Assembly (NCBI GenBank): GCA_024638655.1
Contig: JAHEJW010000006.1
Location: 46,520-110,519, forward strand
DNA: 64,000 bases
Reading direction: 5' to 3'
From: a bacterium
GTDB lineage: Bacteria > Actinomycetota > Acidimicrobiia > Spongiisociales > ZC4RG35
Below the pieces are notes generated by a model. That model made no database searches. It had not been told where the DNA came from and saw nothing but the letters and a program-made list of their open reading frames with translations. Both the position numbers and the translations under genes were made by a program. Each line of letters starts with the position of its first letter. The stretch's first letter is position 1. Below, one piece after another: positions 24,139 through 32,340 of the stretch.

Positions 24139-25220
24139 GACAACTTCTCCGGCAAGCCGAAGAAGTCGAAGTTGGGGCGGAGGAGTTCCATGGTGTCTCG
24201 GTCGGGTGGGGGCAGTTCAGCGTCGCTCTCGTCGAGTGGCTCTGTTCTGGCCCCCCATCGATATACGGCCGAGCCCCAGGTGAGACCACCTCCGAAGGCC
24301 GCAAACAGCACGATGTCACCCGCCGAGATCCGTCCTTCCTCGAGCGCCTCCGTGAGGGCGACCGGGATCGTGGCGGCAGAGGTGTTGCCGTAGGAATGGA
24401 TGTTCACGTAGACCTTGCCCTCATCGAGGCCGAGTCTCCTGGCCGTTGCATCGATGATCCGCACGTTCGCCTGGTGAGGTATCAGGAGAGCGACATCCTC
24501 CAAAGCAATCCCCGCTTTCTCCAGGGAACGGGCAGCCGACTCGCCCATCTTCGTCACTGCCCGCTTGAAGACCTCCTGGCCCTCCATTGTGATTCCGCAG
24601 TGACGTGGGTTCAGTTCGCCACGGTCTCCCATTGTCCCATCCACCGGGACCTCGAGAATGTGGCCGACCGATCCGTCCATCCCAAGGTCGGAGGCGAGGA
24701 GGCCGATTTCGCCGTCGGTTGCCTCGAGGACGACTGCGCCTGCCCCGTCACCAAAGAGGACACATGTGTTGCGGTCGGTGAAGTCCATCAGATGATGGAG
24801 CTTTTCGGTGCCGACGAGGAGGACCGTTTGGTGAGTGCCGCCCCGGATCATGTTGGTACCAACGACCAGCCCATAGACGAAGCCCGAACAGGCGGCATTA
24901 AGGTCCATGGCGGCGGCGTTCCAGGCCTGCATGTGTTTCTGGACGACACTCGCAGTCGAAGGGATGATCGAGTCCCCACTGCATGTCGCCACCAGCAGAA
25001 GGTCGACGTCTTCGGGGCTCTTCCCGGCGGCTGCAAGTGCTCTGAGGCCGGCTACGGCTGCCAGCTCGGACGCCTCGACATGGCTAATCCGACGCTCTTT
25101 GATTCCCGTGCGTGTCGTGATCCACTCATCGGAGGTGTCAACAAGCTGCTCGAGGTCGTGGTTGGAGAGAACGTTCGGTGGCATGCACTTTCCCCAGCCG
25201 GTTATCTCAGCGCTACGCAT
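24135..25220 (-). CDS. fabH: FabH, beta-ketoacyl-ACP synthase III
   Basis: Initiating condensing enzyme using acyl-CoA and malonyl-ACP. Catalytic Cys in NAACSGFVYG, His in PHQANVRIID, Asn in HSYGNTSAATIP; N-terminal TSDEWITTRTGIKERR is typical. At 361 aa it is about 30 residues longer than most FabH proteins, owing to an acidic, proline-containing C-terminal tail. ATG 25220 has GGAGGAG upstream. Follows fabD by 14 bp. Confidence 0.95.
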   Translation of the reverse strand: MRSAEITGWGKCMPPNVLSNHDLEQLVDTSDEWITTRTGIKERRISHVEASELAAVAGLRALAAAGKSPEDVDLLLVATCSGDSIIPSTASVVQKHMQAWNAAAMDLNAACSGFVYGLVVGTNMIRGGTHQTVLLVGTEKLHHLMDFTDRNTCVLFGDGAGAVVLEATDGEIGLLASDLGMDGSVGHILEVPVDGTMGDRGELNPRHCGITMEGQEVFKRAVTKMGESAARSLEKAGIALEDVALLIPHQANVRIIDATARRLGLDEGKVYVNIHSYGNTSAATIPVALTEALEEGRISAGDIVLFAAFGGGLTWGSAVYRWGARTEPLDESDAELPPPDRDTMELLRPNFDFFGLPEKLS

Positions 25221-25234
25221 TTGCTCCTCCTGCT

Positions 25235-26170
25235 TCAGGTCATCGTACCGAGGGCGGTGGCAACCTCGCCTGCCTTGGCAACGGTCGAGACAACCGACAC
25301 CTCGGCATCCGGGACCGTGCGCCGAGCCATACCGGCCGTCACATCACCAGGGCCGACGTGGACGAAAGTCTTCACACCTGCTCTCGACATTCCCCTCAAA
25401 GCATCGCTGAACCTCACCGGGGAGATCACCTGGCGCACGAGGAGGGTGGGTAAGTCATCGACGGAGTGCGGCCGGGCTGTCGTGTTCGACCAGACGTCGA
25501 ACCCGGGCTCGACAAAGGTGACCCCGGTGAGAGCCTTTTGAAGTTCGGAGGCCGCGCTGTCCATGAACGAAGAATGAAATGCGCCGGCGACCTTCAACGG
25601 GATGACACGTCTGACCCCGAGGTCGCTTGCGTTCTCGGATAGCCACTCAATGTCGTCTCCCCCGCCTGCCAACACGATCTGGCCGGGAGCGTTGACGTTC
25701 GCAACTTGTAGACGACCGCCGCTACTCGCTCTCGTCGCAACGATCTCCTCGGCAGTATCCAGATCCGCTCCGATCAGGGCAGCCATACCTGAGTCTTCTC
25801 GGTCCGCTGCCTCGGCCATGGCCTTGCCTCGAGCGGCCACCACGGAAAGGGCCGAGTCATAGTCGATCGCCTCAGATGCGCACAAGGCGGTGTACTCACC
25901 GAGTGAGTGACCGGCTCCGGCCGACGGGGTCTGACCGATCTGGCGGCAAAACACATCCCACATGGCATAGCTGAGTGCGAATAGGGCCGGCTGTGCGTGT
26001 TCGGTTCTCGTGAGTTCCTCTTCGGGGCCTTGGAGACACATGTCTCGAAGCGACCATCCAAGGATCTCATCTGATCGACCTCCGAGCAGGTCGGTTCGTT
26101 CCTCGAACAGATCCTCGCCCATTCCAACGAATTGGCTCCCTTGACCTGGGAAGAGAACTGCGAACGACAC
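25235..26170 (-). CDS. fabD: FabD, malonyl-CoA:ACP transacylase
   Basis: Loads malonyl groups onto ACP. N-terminal FPGQGSQFVGMG, nucleophile elbow AGHSLGEYTAL, and the catalytic His in GAFHSSFM are all present. GTG 26170 is preceded by AGGAGG ten bases upstream. Length is 311 aa. First gene of the fab operon, 30 bp after the threonine-aldolase-like gene, which may share its promoter. Confidence 0.95.
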   Translation of the reverse strand: MSFAVLFPGQGSQFVGMGEDLFEERTDLLGGRSDEILGWSLRDMCLQGPEEELTRTEHAQPALFALSYAMWDVFCRQIGQTPSAGAGHSLGEYTALCASEAIDYDSALSVVAARGKAMAEAADREDSGMAALIGADLDTAEEIVATRASSGGRLQVANVNAPGQIVLAGGGDDIEWLSENASDLGVRRVIPLKVAGAFHSSFMDSAASELQKALTGVTFVEPGFDVWSNTTARPHSVDDLPTLLVRQVISPVRFSDALRGMSRAGVKTFVHVGPGDVTAGMARRTVPDAEVSVVSTVAKAGEVATALGTMT

Positions 26171-26200
26171 CTGGATACGACCTCCTGTACAGACGAAGGG

Positions 26201-27226
26201 TTACCGGAGGAATTCGACCAGCCGGTCTACGTCGGAATCATCGACATCGCGGTGGGTCACCAGTCGCCACAAGTCGCCAAATGGGGGGTTGACCAGAATC
26301 CGGTCCCGACGCATTCGCTCGCTCATTTCAGGCCAGTCGAACGCAACCTTCGTGATGTCCACGTTGACGATGTTGGTGTCGACGTCGGCCGGCTCCACAC
26401 TTCCCGGAAAGCTTTCCGCCAGACGCGTCGCCAGCTTCCCGGCCAGCACGTGGTCCTCAGCGAGACGGTCGCGATCTCTCAGGGCAATTCGAGCGGCAGC
26501 GGCGATGACACCCACTTGGCGCATACCTCCCCCCAGCCTCTTTCTCAGATACCGGACCTCATCGATCGTCTCTTGATCACCACAGACGACGGACCCGATC
26601 GGTGCTCCTAGACCCTTGCTGAAGCAAAACTGGATGGTGTCACCCGTCTCGGCATATCGGTGGGCCGGCACGCCGGTTGCGGCGACGGCGTTGAAGATGC
26701 GGGCGCCATCGACATGAATCGAGAGACCGTGGCGCCGCGCCACCGAGGTCGTCTCGGTCATGAGATCCAGCGGAATCACCCTCCCGCCGCTCAAGTTGTG
26801 GGTGTTCTCCCAGATCATCAGAGAAATCCTGGGATAGAAGCCGGCCATCTCCATTGCTGCTTCGACGTCCTCTGGCGTGATTCGCCCGCCTTCGCCGGAA
26901 GTTGTCCTGAAACCCACTCCGGAGAGCGCCTGGGGTCCCCCACGTTCCACTGAGCGCGAATGGGTCCCTTCGTCGGCCAGGACTTCCTCGCCGGGGCTGG
27001 TGTGATACATGATCGACAGTTGATTGCCCATCGTGCCCGTAGGGACGAAGACTGCAGCACTCTTGCCTACCACTTGAGCCGACTCCTCCTCGAGCGCGTT
27101 GACGGTCGGATCGTCGCCGTAGACGTCGTCTCCGACCTCGGCCGAAGCCATTGCGGCGAGCATCTCTCCCGTGGGACGGGTAACCGTGTCCGATCTGAAG
27201 TCGGCTGTTCCATCTGCGAAAGCCAT
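26201..27226 (-). CDS. Low-specificity L-threonine aldolase-like PLP enzyme
   Basis: Fold type I PLP enzyme cleaving threonine or allo-threonine to glycine and acetaldehyde. Starts with DFRSDTVTRPTGEMLAAM, has EVGDDVYGDDPT, the HVDGARIFNA segment, and the Schiff-base lysine in FCFSKGLGAPIGS. All fit the L-threonine/allo-threonine aldolase family; beta-eliminating relatives share the fold. Length is 341 aa. It is immediately upstream of fabD; glycine production has no obvious link to fatty acid synthesis, so the association may be only positional. Confidence 0.88.
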   Translation of the reverse strand: MAFADGTADFRSDTVTRPTGEMLAAMASAEVGDDVYGDDPTVNALEEESAQVVGKSAAVFVPTGTMGNQLSIMYHTSPGEEVLADEGTHSRSVERGGPQALSGVGFRTTSGEGGRITPEDVEAAMEMAGFYPRISLMIWENTHNLSGGRVIPLDLMTETTSVARRHGLSIHVDGARIFNAVAATGVPAHRYAETGDTIQFCFSKGLGAPIGSVVCGDQETIDEVRYLRKRLGGGMRQVGVIAAAARIALRDRDRLAEDHVLAGKLATRLAESFPGSVEPADVDTNIVNVDITKVAFDWPEMSERMRRDRILVNPPFGDLWRLVTHRDVDDSDVDRLVEFLR

Positions 27227-27296
27227 GACCTGATGCTACGAGGATGGGCCCCGGCGGTTCAAAGCATCAGCCGGTCAGCCGGCCTTTGGCGGAAAC

Positions 27297-27725
27297 TCAG
27301 CCGGAGAGTCGATCGATGATGCTGGTGATGCGCCGAGGGATGACCGATCGAGATAGGCCAACTATCTCTCTCACCAGGCTGAGAAGATCGCCGGGGCCGT
27401 CCCAGTGCTCGTCGACGATGTCCGAGCCGGCACGGTCGATCAGTGAATCGATCGCGAACATGAGGATCAGCACATCGTCGGCCCACCCGAGGACCGGGAT
27501 CATCTCGGGCACCAGATCCACGGGGCTGGCGACGTAGGCAGCTGCCATGCCGAGGGTGATCTTGGCTCTCCTCGGGACCCTGGGGTCGAGAAGGAGCCTG
27601 CCCACCAGTTTGACGATGTTGGGGACCATCAGCGCCGCATCGCCGAGGAGACGCTTCATCTGGACGTTGGTCCCATCGGGAGGCAACACCTCGTCGGGTC
27701 GCAGTCTCTTGGGCTCCTCGGTCAT
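27297..27725 (-). CDS. DUF1232 (YkvA-like) protein
   Basis: Central segment DPRVPRRAKITLGMAAAYVASPVDLVPEMIPVLGWADDVLIL is the DUF1232 signature, with the SPVDLxPE motif and two likely membrane-associated helices. Length is 142 aa. Function unknown. The ATG overlaps the stop of the 61-aa gene upstream, so it is the last gene of the ArsA-like operon. Confidence 0.87.
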   Translation of the reverse strand: MTEEPKRLRPDEVLPPDGTNVQMKRLLGDAALMVPNIVKLVGRLLLDPRVPRRAKITLGMAAAYVASPVDLVPEMIPVLGWADDVLILMFAIDSLIDRAGSDIVDEHWDGPGDLLSLVREIVGLSRSVIPRRITSIIDRLSG

Positions 27726-27907
27726 TCGATTTCTATCCTCTGCCGTTGGGAGGTCTCGTCGTCTCGTTTGTCGTCTCCTATACCGCCGATTTCTTCGATT
27801 ACCGCCTCGACCGCCTTGAGCCCCTCGACTGCCGCCTGGAGGAGATGGAATACGGCGCGGCGACCCGCCCGACCCATCGCCGCCACGGTCTCGGACTGCT
27901 CTCTCAC
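27722..27907 (-). CDS. Small helical protein, 61 aa, in ArsA operon
   Basis: GTG 27907 opens one base after the arsA-like stop, and the TGA at the end overlaps the DUF1232 start by 4 bp. The peptide has a central amphipathic helix (RRAVFHLLQAAVEGLKAVEAVIEEIG) and a charged tail. Tight coupling on both sides argues for a real gene. It may be a partner of the ATPase or of the DUF1232 protein; no family recognised. Confidence 0.65.
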   Translation of the reverse strand: MREQSETVAAMGRAGRRAVFHLLQAAVEGLKAVEAVIEEIGGIGDDKRDDETSQRQRIEIE

Positions 27908-27908
27908 G

Positions 27909-29081
27909 TCAGGAATCCGGATCCCCGAACGTAACCATCAGTGTTCCGGCCTCGAGATGGGCGCGGATCACCTGGCGCCGGTGGAGGGCGTCCGGGAGGA
28001 TGAACGACCGTCGGTAGGGGCCCAATTGCACATAGAGCTCATTGCCGTGTCTGAAGACGTCGAGCTCCTCCTTTTCTACGAAAGGCACATCGAGCTCCAT
28101 GGACACGGTCTCTCGACCCTCGGAGATGCGGAAGGGGCTGTGAGCCTGATAGCCCTTGATCGGATCTGCATCGCCGTATAACTCGTCGGCCATGAGACGC
28201 AACCGATCCACACCCACCATCTCGTCGTCGAACAACCTGAGAAGCAGTCTTGGTATCTCGGCAAACGCCTCGTCGATGGTATCGAGGTGCTGTTTTTGGA
28301 TGGTCCGCCACCTCTCGAAGTAGGGGTCGGCGACAACGTCGGGAAGAACACGGTTGACCACCACGCCGTCTACGCCGTAACCGAAGAGACCGAGGTAGCT
28401 GTAAGTGCGCCGCGCCTCGTCGATGACCATCTTCTCGGGATTGACCACGAGACGCGCCGACGTCACCTCGGGCTGCGACATCAGCTCCCTGACTCCCTCG
28501 ATGGACTCGAACACGGACTGCGCTGCGCTGAACACCTCGTCCTCAGGCAGTGGAAGATCTGTCATCCGGGACAGGAGGGGCCGAGCGGCGCGCATTATCT
28601 TGCGCTCGGTTGGCAACACCTTCTCGAAGTACCAGGAAAGCACCTCCGGCAGGGAGAGAAGCCGCAGCGTCTCGGCTGTTGGCGCACAATCCACGATGAC
28701 CACGTCATATGAGCCGGATCGGGCGTACCGGTTTACTTCGAGCAATGCGAAAAGCTCGTCCATTCCCGGGAAGATCAGGAACTCCTCAGCTTCAATCCCG
28801 GCGGCTCCACCCCAATCCAGAACGTCGATCAGCTGACGCCGAATCGACCCCCAGTACTTGTCCAATTGCTTCTGCGTGTCGATCTGCTGGCCGTCGAGAC
28901 GGTCGACGACCGGCGTCGGGTCGGAGCCCAGATCGAAGGTGAGCGCATCGGCGAGTGAGTGAGCCGGGTCGGTGGATGTCACCAGGGTGCGATGACCGCG
29001 ATCCGCTGCGGCGAGCGCCGTGGCAGCGGCAACCGTTGTCTTTCCGACCCCGCCCTTACCCGTGACGAGCACTATCCGCAT
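27909..29081 (-). CDS. ArsA/Get3-like ATPase
   Basis: Deviant Walker A VTGKGGVGKTTVAAATALAAA, switch I TSTDPAHSLADAL, and switch II VIVDCAPTAETLRLL place it in the ArsA/Get3 group. A single ATPase domain (about 1-300) is followed by a beta-rich ArsA HSP20-like C-terminal domain (MELDVPFVEKEELDVFRHGNELYVQLG). No arsenic genes are nearby. Actinobacterial homologues are often called anion-transporting ATPase without proof; a tail-anchored-protein or metallochaperone role is possible. Length is 390 aa. It is followed by two coupled small genes and preceded by an SRPBCC protein gene. Confidence 0.88.
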   Translation of the reverse strand: MRIVLVTGKGGVGKTTVAAATALAAADRGHRTLVTSTDPAHSLADALTFDLGSDPTPVVDRLDGQQIDTQKQLDKYWGSIRRQLIDVLDWGGAAGIEAEEFLIFPGMDELFALLEVNRYARSGSYDVVIVDCAPTAETLRLLSLPEVLSWYFEKVLPTERKIMRAARPLLSRMTDLPLPEDEVFSAAQSVFESIEGVRELMSQPEVTSARLVVNPEKMVIDEARRTYSYLGLFGYGVDGVVVNRVLPDVVADPYFERWRTIQKQHLDTIDEAFAEIPRLLLRLFDDEMVGVDRLRLMADELYGDADPIKGYQAHSPFRISEGRETVSMELDVPFVEKEELDVFRHGNELYVQLGPYRRSFILPDALHRRQVIRAHLEAGTLMVTFGDPDS

Positions 29082-29084
29082 GAC

Positions 29085-29522
29085 TCAGGCGCTCTCGGCT
29101 ACCCGTTTTCTCAAGCCCCTCAACGCCGTCGTGACGATCTGCTTCTCCGCCTGACGCTTGATGAAGCCTGGGATGGTGAAATTCGGCTCGACGGTGAGGG
29201 AGTAGACGACCTCGGTGGCATCGTCTCGGGCCGTGAACTGATAAGAGCCTTCCAGCATCTTCAGGTCGTCGCTCTCTTCGGCAACCCAGCTGAGAGTGTT
29301 TGGGCGATCGTGGGTGTACTTCAGCACGTACTCGATCTCCTTGATGAATCCTTCGAGAACGAATCGCGCTCTGTCGACGCGCCCATCCGCGTCTGTCTCG
29401 AGAACCTCGACCTCTTTTACCCCACTGGCCCATTCGGGGTAGGACGCAACGTCCGCGGCGGTGTCGTAGAGGACGCCGGGATCGGCGTCGATCTCCAATG
29501 TCGAAAAGGTTCCTTCGGTCAT
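29085..29522 (-). CDS. SRPBCC / polyketide cyclase-like (START-fold) protein
   Basis: About 145 residues with the SRPBCC beta-helix pattern: IDADPGVLYDTAADVASYPEWASGVKEVEVLE, then ARFVLEGFIKEIEYVLKYTH. The C-terminal helix FIKRQAEKQIVTTALRGLRKRV is typical of the COQ10-like/cyclase-dehydrase subgroup, which binds a hydrophobic ligand. ATG 29522 is chosen because similarity starts there; the track ORF extends into the next gene. Three bases separate its stop region from the arsA-like start, so they form one operon. Confidence 0.85.
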   Translation of the reverse strand: MTEGTFSTLEIDADPGVLYDTAADVASYPEWASGVKEVEVLETDADGRVDRARFVLEGFIKEIEYVLKYTHDRPNTLSWVAEESDDLKMLEGSYQFTARDDATEVVYSLTVEPNFTIPGFIKRQAEKQIVTTALRGLRKRVAESA

Positions 29523-29599
29523 TCGGTCCCGTCTCCTGCTCCCGAGGAGGCTAGTGCGCGGCTGCAGTTGTATATCAGGGGTCGCGATAACCGGCTGCG

Positions 29600-30382
29600 T
29601 CACCTGGCGGGCCTGACCCCGGTGGCATCGAGACGCAGGTACCGGCCGGTCGCTCGGAAGTAGCCGGCGTTGTGGCAGCGGGTGGCACCGAGTCGCCACG
29701 TCGTCGCCTGGGCCTGGTGAATGTCACCGAATAGATGGAAACGCGGTCTTCTGGCCAGCACGTACTCACGGACGGGGTCGGACCCCCGCTCCTCCATACC
29801 GGTGATCACGTCGGTGCGCAGTGCTTGCACCGCTGGAGGGACGTGTGTGCAGAGCACGTCGACATCACCGAGACCTCCGAGCAGCGAGGTCATCTCTGCA
29901 TCGCTCACCTCGCCTGCAGCCTGGATCGGAGTCGAAACACCTCCTCCAGCGAACCCGACGAGGAAGTCTTCGACCTCGACTGTCTCGCCCTGGACGTATC
30001 GAAACCCGGCGGGAAGTGATCTCATCAAGAGCTCCGGCCTGTCGACATTGCCATGTATGACGTATCCGTGACCGCCATCGATCGCCTCGCCTACCTGTTC
30101 ATATTGCCGACTCAATGAGTCGCCGATAGAACGTCGCACCTCGTCGGATTGGTCGCCAACCCGCTCGGCCCACAAGGCACGCATCTCGGCATAGTCCCCT
30201 GAGGCGCGCGCTTCCGCTGCGGATTGCGCGAACTCCAGACCCAATGCGTCGGCGATCGCACCTTCGCCACTGCGATAGTCGGTCAGATTGACCAGGTCAC
30301 CGAGGATGATCAGGGTCTCACCGGAAGCGGCAAGTCGTCTCAAGGGCTCTAGAGCTCCATGGACATCCGAAACGACGATCAT
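29600..30382 (-). CDS. Calcineurin-like metallophosphoesterase
   Basis: Dimetal phosphoesterase fold: VVSDVHGALEPL (DxH), ILGDLVNLTD (GD), IHGNVDRPE (GNxD), LCTHVPP and HLFGDIHQAQATTW (GxxH) are all present in order. Length is 260 aa, cytoplasmic. Substrate unknown; a phosphodiester or nucleotide is likely. Its ATG overlaps the stop of the small membrane protein gene upstream by 4 bp. Confidence 0.9.
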   Translation of the reverse strand: MIVVSDVHGALEPLRRLAASGETLIILGDLVNLTDYRSGEGAIADALGLEFAQSAAEARASGDYAEMRALWAERVGDQSDEVRRSIGDSLSRQYEQVGEAIDGGHGYVIHGNVDRPELLMRSLPAGFRYVQGETVEVEDFLVGFAGGGVSTPIQAAGEVSDAEMTSLLGGLGDVDVLCTHVPPAVQALRTDVITGMEERGSDPVREYVLARRPRFHLFGDIHQAQATTWRLGATRCHNAGYFRATGRYLRLDATGVRPAR

Positions 30383-30675
30383 TGGCGCTCGGCTAGCTCC
30401 GTTGCGTAGCGCACCCAGAACACCGCAACGACCCCGGCGGCCAGCGCAATCAGCAGTGACACTCCAGTCCCGAACCCGATCGGCGAGAACTCGGCGGCCA
30501 TACCTCCCATGCCGAACCCTGCCACTGCCCCTACAGCCATCCGCGACCTCGAGCCGAACCTGTGCGCCGGATCGAGACCCGGGCGCCCCAGGTTCTCGGC
30601 GAGGGCCGTTCCGAAAATCGCCACGAGGAGCCCGACGAAGCCGACTGCGAGCGAAACCGCATAGACGGTGATCAT
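30379..30675 (-). CDS. Small membrane protein, 98 aa
   Basis: Three hydrophobic segments (VYAVSLAVGFVGLLVAIFGTALAE, MAVGAVAGFGMGGMAAEF, GVSLLIALAAGVVAVFWVRYA). A positively charged loop (HRFGSRSR) after the first helix gives a plausible topology. No family recognised. Coupled by a 4-bp overlap to the metallophosphoesterase, which it may anchor or assist. Confidence 0.62.
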   Translation of the reverse strand: MITVYAVSLAVGFVGLLVAIFGTALAENLGRPGLDPAHRFGSRSRMAVGAVAGFGMGGMAAEFSPIGFGTGVSLLIALAAGVVAVFWVRYATELAERQ

Positions 30676-30716
30676 TGGCGGGAGAGTAACCCCGGTGGCG
30701 AATCAGAGATCGGTGC

Positions 30717-30905
30717 TCAGGAGACCCGGCGCTCGGCCGGAATGAGACGAAGTCGGGGCACGAGGCCTTGATCGGCCAGGTTCCTGAGAGCCTCCTCTTG
30801 GGTGTCGCTCATGTCGATCGGGCCATCCCCGAGAAGACAGGTAACGACGCAGTCATCACACGCACTGGTGTCCTTCATGGCGCACTGTTCGCAATCGACG
30901 AGCAT
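30717..30905 (-). CDS. Small cysteine-rich protein, likely metal-binding
   Basis: 62 residues beginning MLVDCEQCAMKDTSACDDCVVTCLLG: CxxC, then CxxC, then a further Cys, as in a zinc knuckle or small iron-sulphur site. ATG 30905 has a perfect AGGAGGTGA eight bases upstream, indicating strong translation. Similar short Cys-rich proteins are common in Actinomycetota, with unknown function. Divergent from the CNNM pair. Confidence 0.75.
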   Translation of the reverse strand: MLVDCEQCAMKDTSACDDCVVTCLLGDGPIDMSDTQEEALRNLADQGLVPRLRLIPAERRVS

Positions 30906-30933
30906 TGATTCACCTCCTGTTCGCCCAACGTAT

Positions 30934-30982
30934 CGACCGGGTGTGACACATTTGGGACCCGGCCGTCTGACGACCGGGTGTG
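30934..30982. repeat. 12-bp direct repeat between divergent genes
   Basis: CGACCGGGTGTG occurs twice (30934-30945 and 30971-30982), 37 bases start to start, in the intergenic region between the Cys-rich protein and the CNNM pair. Such spacing could suit an operator bound on one DNA face, but no regulator is known. Confidence 0.5.
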
Positions 30983-31047
30983 TCTCGGGAGTGCGGACGG
31001 GCTCGGGCTAATGTCGTCGGGGATCGTGTCCTGGAAGGTCGCCACCC

Positions 31048-32340
31048 ATTAACACAGCCGCTGGTCTGGCACTCGTCGCGTTTCTCCTCTTGGTCAACGC
31101 ATTCTTCGTGGCGGGCGAATTCGCCCTCGTCACCGTGGAGCGAAACAGAGTCACACGCCTCGCCGAGGGTGGCGACCGGGGGGCAAGGCGGATCCTCGCC
31201 GGTTTGAAGACCCTGTCTTTCCAGCTGTCCGGGGCTCAACTCGGCATCACAATCTCCTCCCTGATCTTGGGACTGGTAGCCGAACAGACCCTCGGGCCCT
31301 TGTTCGAGCCCCTTTTGGAGAGAATCGGCCTCTCAGGTGACGCTCTCCCTGTGGTCACCATCACCCTCGCCCTCGTCCTCGGGACCTCGCTGCAATTGGT
31401 GTTCGGCGAGCTGGTCCCCAAGAACCTGGCTATCACCTACCCCTTCCCAACGGCACGACGGGTCGGAGTTCCGATGCTCCTGGTCAACGGCGCCCTGTCA
31501 CCCATCATCAGGGTGCTCAATGCCTCCGCCAACTGGACCGTTCGCCTGCTGGGCATTGAGCCTCGAGAGGAACTCGCCGGCGTGCGTTCCATAGAGGAGC
31601 TCGAGATGATCATCCGAGCCTCCGGCGAAGGCGGTCATCTCACTGACGAGGAATTCGGTCTGCTCACGCGCTCTATCACCTTCGCAGCGAACCTCACAGC
31701 CGATGTCATGGTCCCCCGGGTCCAAGTGGTCGGTTTGCGCTCTGACACAACAGTGTCCGACCTGCAGGAGCTGGCGATCGAGTCAGGGCACAGCCGGTTC
31801 CCCGTCTTTGGCCAGGATCTGGACGAGATTCTCGGCGTAGCCCACGTCAAAGACAGTCTGCGGGTGCCTCCAGACCAGAGACCGAAAGAGCGGGTCACCG
31901 ACCACATGCGCCCGGCACTGGTGATCCCCGAATCCCAACCGATCGACACTGTTCTCTTCGAGCTCAGGACCAAAGGATCGGGCCTGGCCGTGGTCACCGA
32001 CGAATACGGAGGGACAGCGGGAATCGTGACTTCGGAAGACCTGCTCGAAGAGTTGGTCGGTGAGATTCGTGACGAACATGACCCGTCACCGGCGACAACT
32101 ACGCAGCCCGATGAGCTTTCCGGGCTACTTCACCGCCATGAAGTCGAGGTGGCCGTGGGTTTCGCCTGGCCTGAAGGCCGATACGAGACGCTCGGTGGGT
32201 TCGTCACCGCCGTGTTGGGAAGGCTTCCCGCACGAGGCGACGTCGTGGAAGTCGACGGCTGGTCTTTCGAGGTCACAGCTGTGGATGGCTTCCGGGTTGA
32301 CCGAGTCCGGGTTCGTGAACGCGCCGAGGACACGCTGTGA
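31048..32340 (+). CDS. CNNM/CBS-pair/CorC_HlyC membrane protein (first of two)
   Basis: Hemolysin-C-like family linked to Mg2+/Co2+ handling. The N-terminal CNNM domain has three or four helices (LLLVNAFFVAGEFALVTVERNRV, GLVAEQTL, VFGELVPKNLAI). Two CBS motifs follow (MVPRVQVVGL..., GLAVVTDEYGGTAGIVTSEDLLEELVGEI), then a C-terminal CorC_HlyC domain. The track starts at TTG 31090, inside the first helix. In-frame sequence continues to an ATT at 31048 with GGAAGG nine bases upstream, which would complete the helix. I use it tentatively; no ATG/GTG is available. Confidence 0.87.
   Translation: MNTAAGLALVAFLLLVNAFFVAGEFALVTVERNRVTRLAEGGDRGARRILAGLKTLSFQLSGAQLGITISSLILGLVAEQTLGPLFEPLLERIGLSGDALPVVTITLALVLGTSLQLVFGELVPKNLAITYPFPTARRVGVPMLLVNGALSPIIRVLNASANWTVRLLGIEPREELAGVRSIEELEMIIRASGEGGHLTDEEFGLLTRSITFAANLTADVMVPRVQVVGLRSDTTVSDLQELAIESGHSRFPVFGQDLDEILGVAHVKDSLRVPPDQRPKERVTDHMRPALVIPESQPIDTVLFELRTKGSGLAVVTDEYGGTAGIVTSEDLLEELVGEIRDEHDPSPATTTQPDELSGLLHRHEVEVAVGFAWPEGRYETLGGFVTAVLGRLPARGDVVEVDGWSFEVTAVDGFRVDRVRVRERAEDTL

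Noticed and set aside
24396-25541. 381-aa plus-strand ORF
   Set aside because: Antisense shadow of fabH and fabD, both with complete catalytic motifs.
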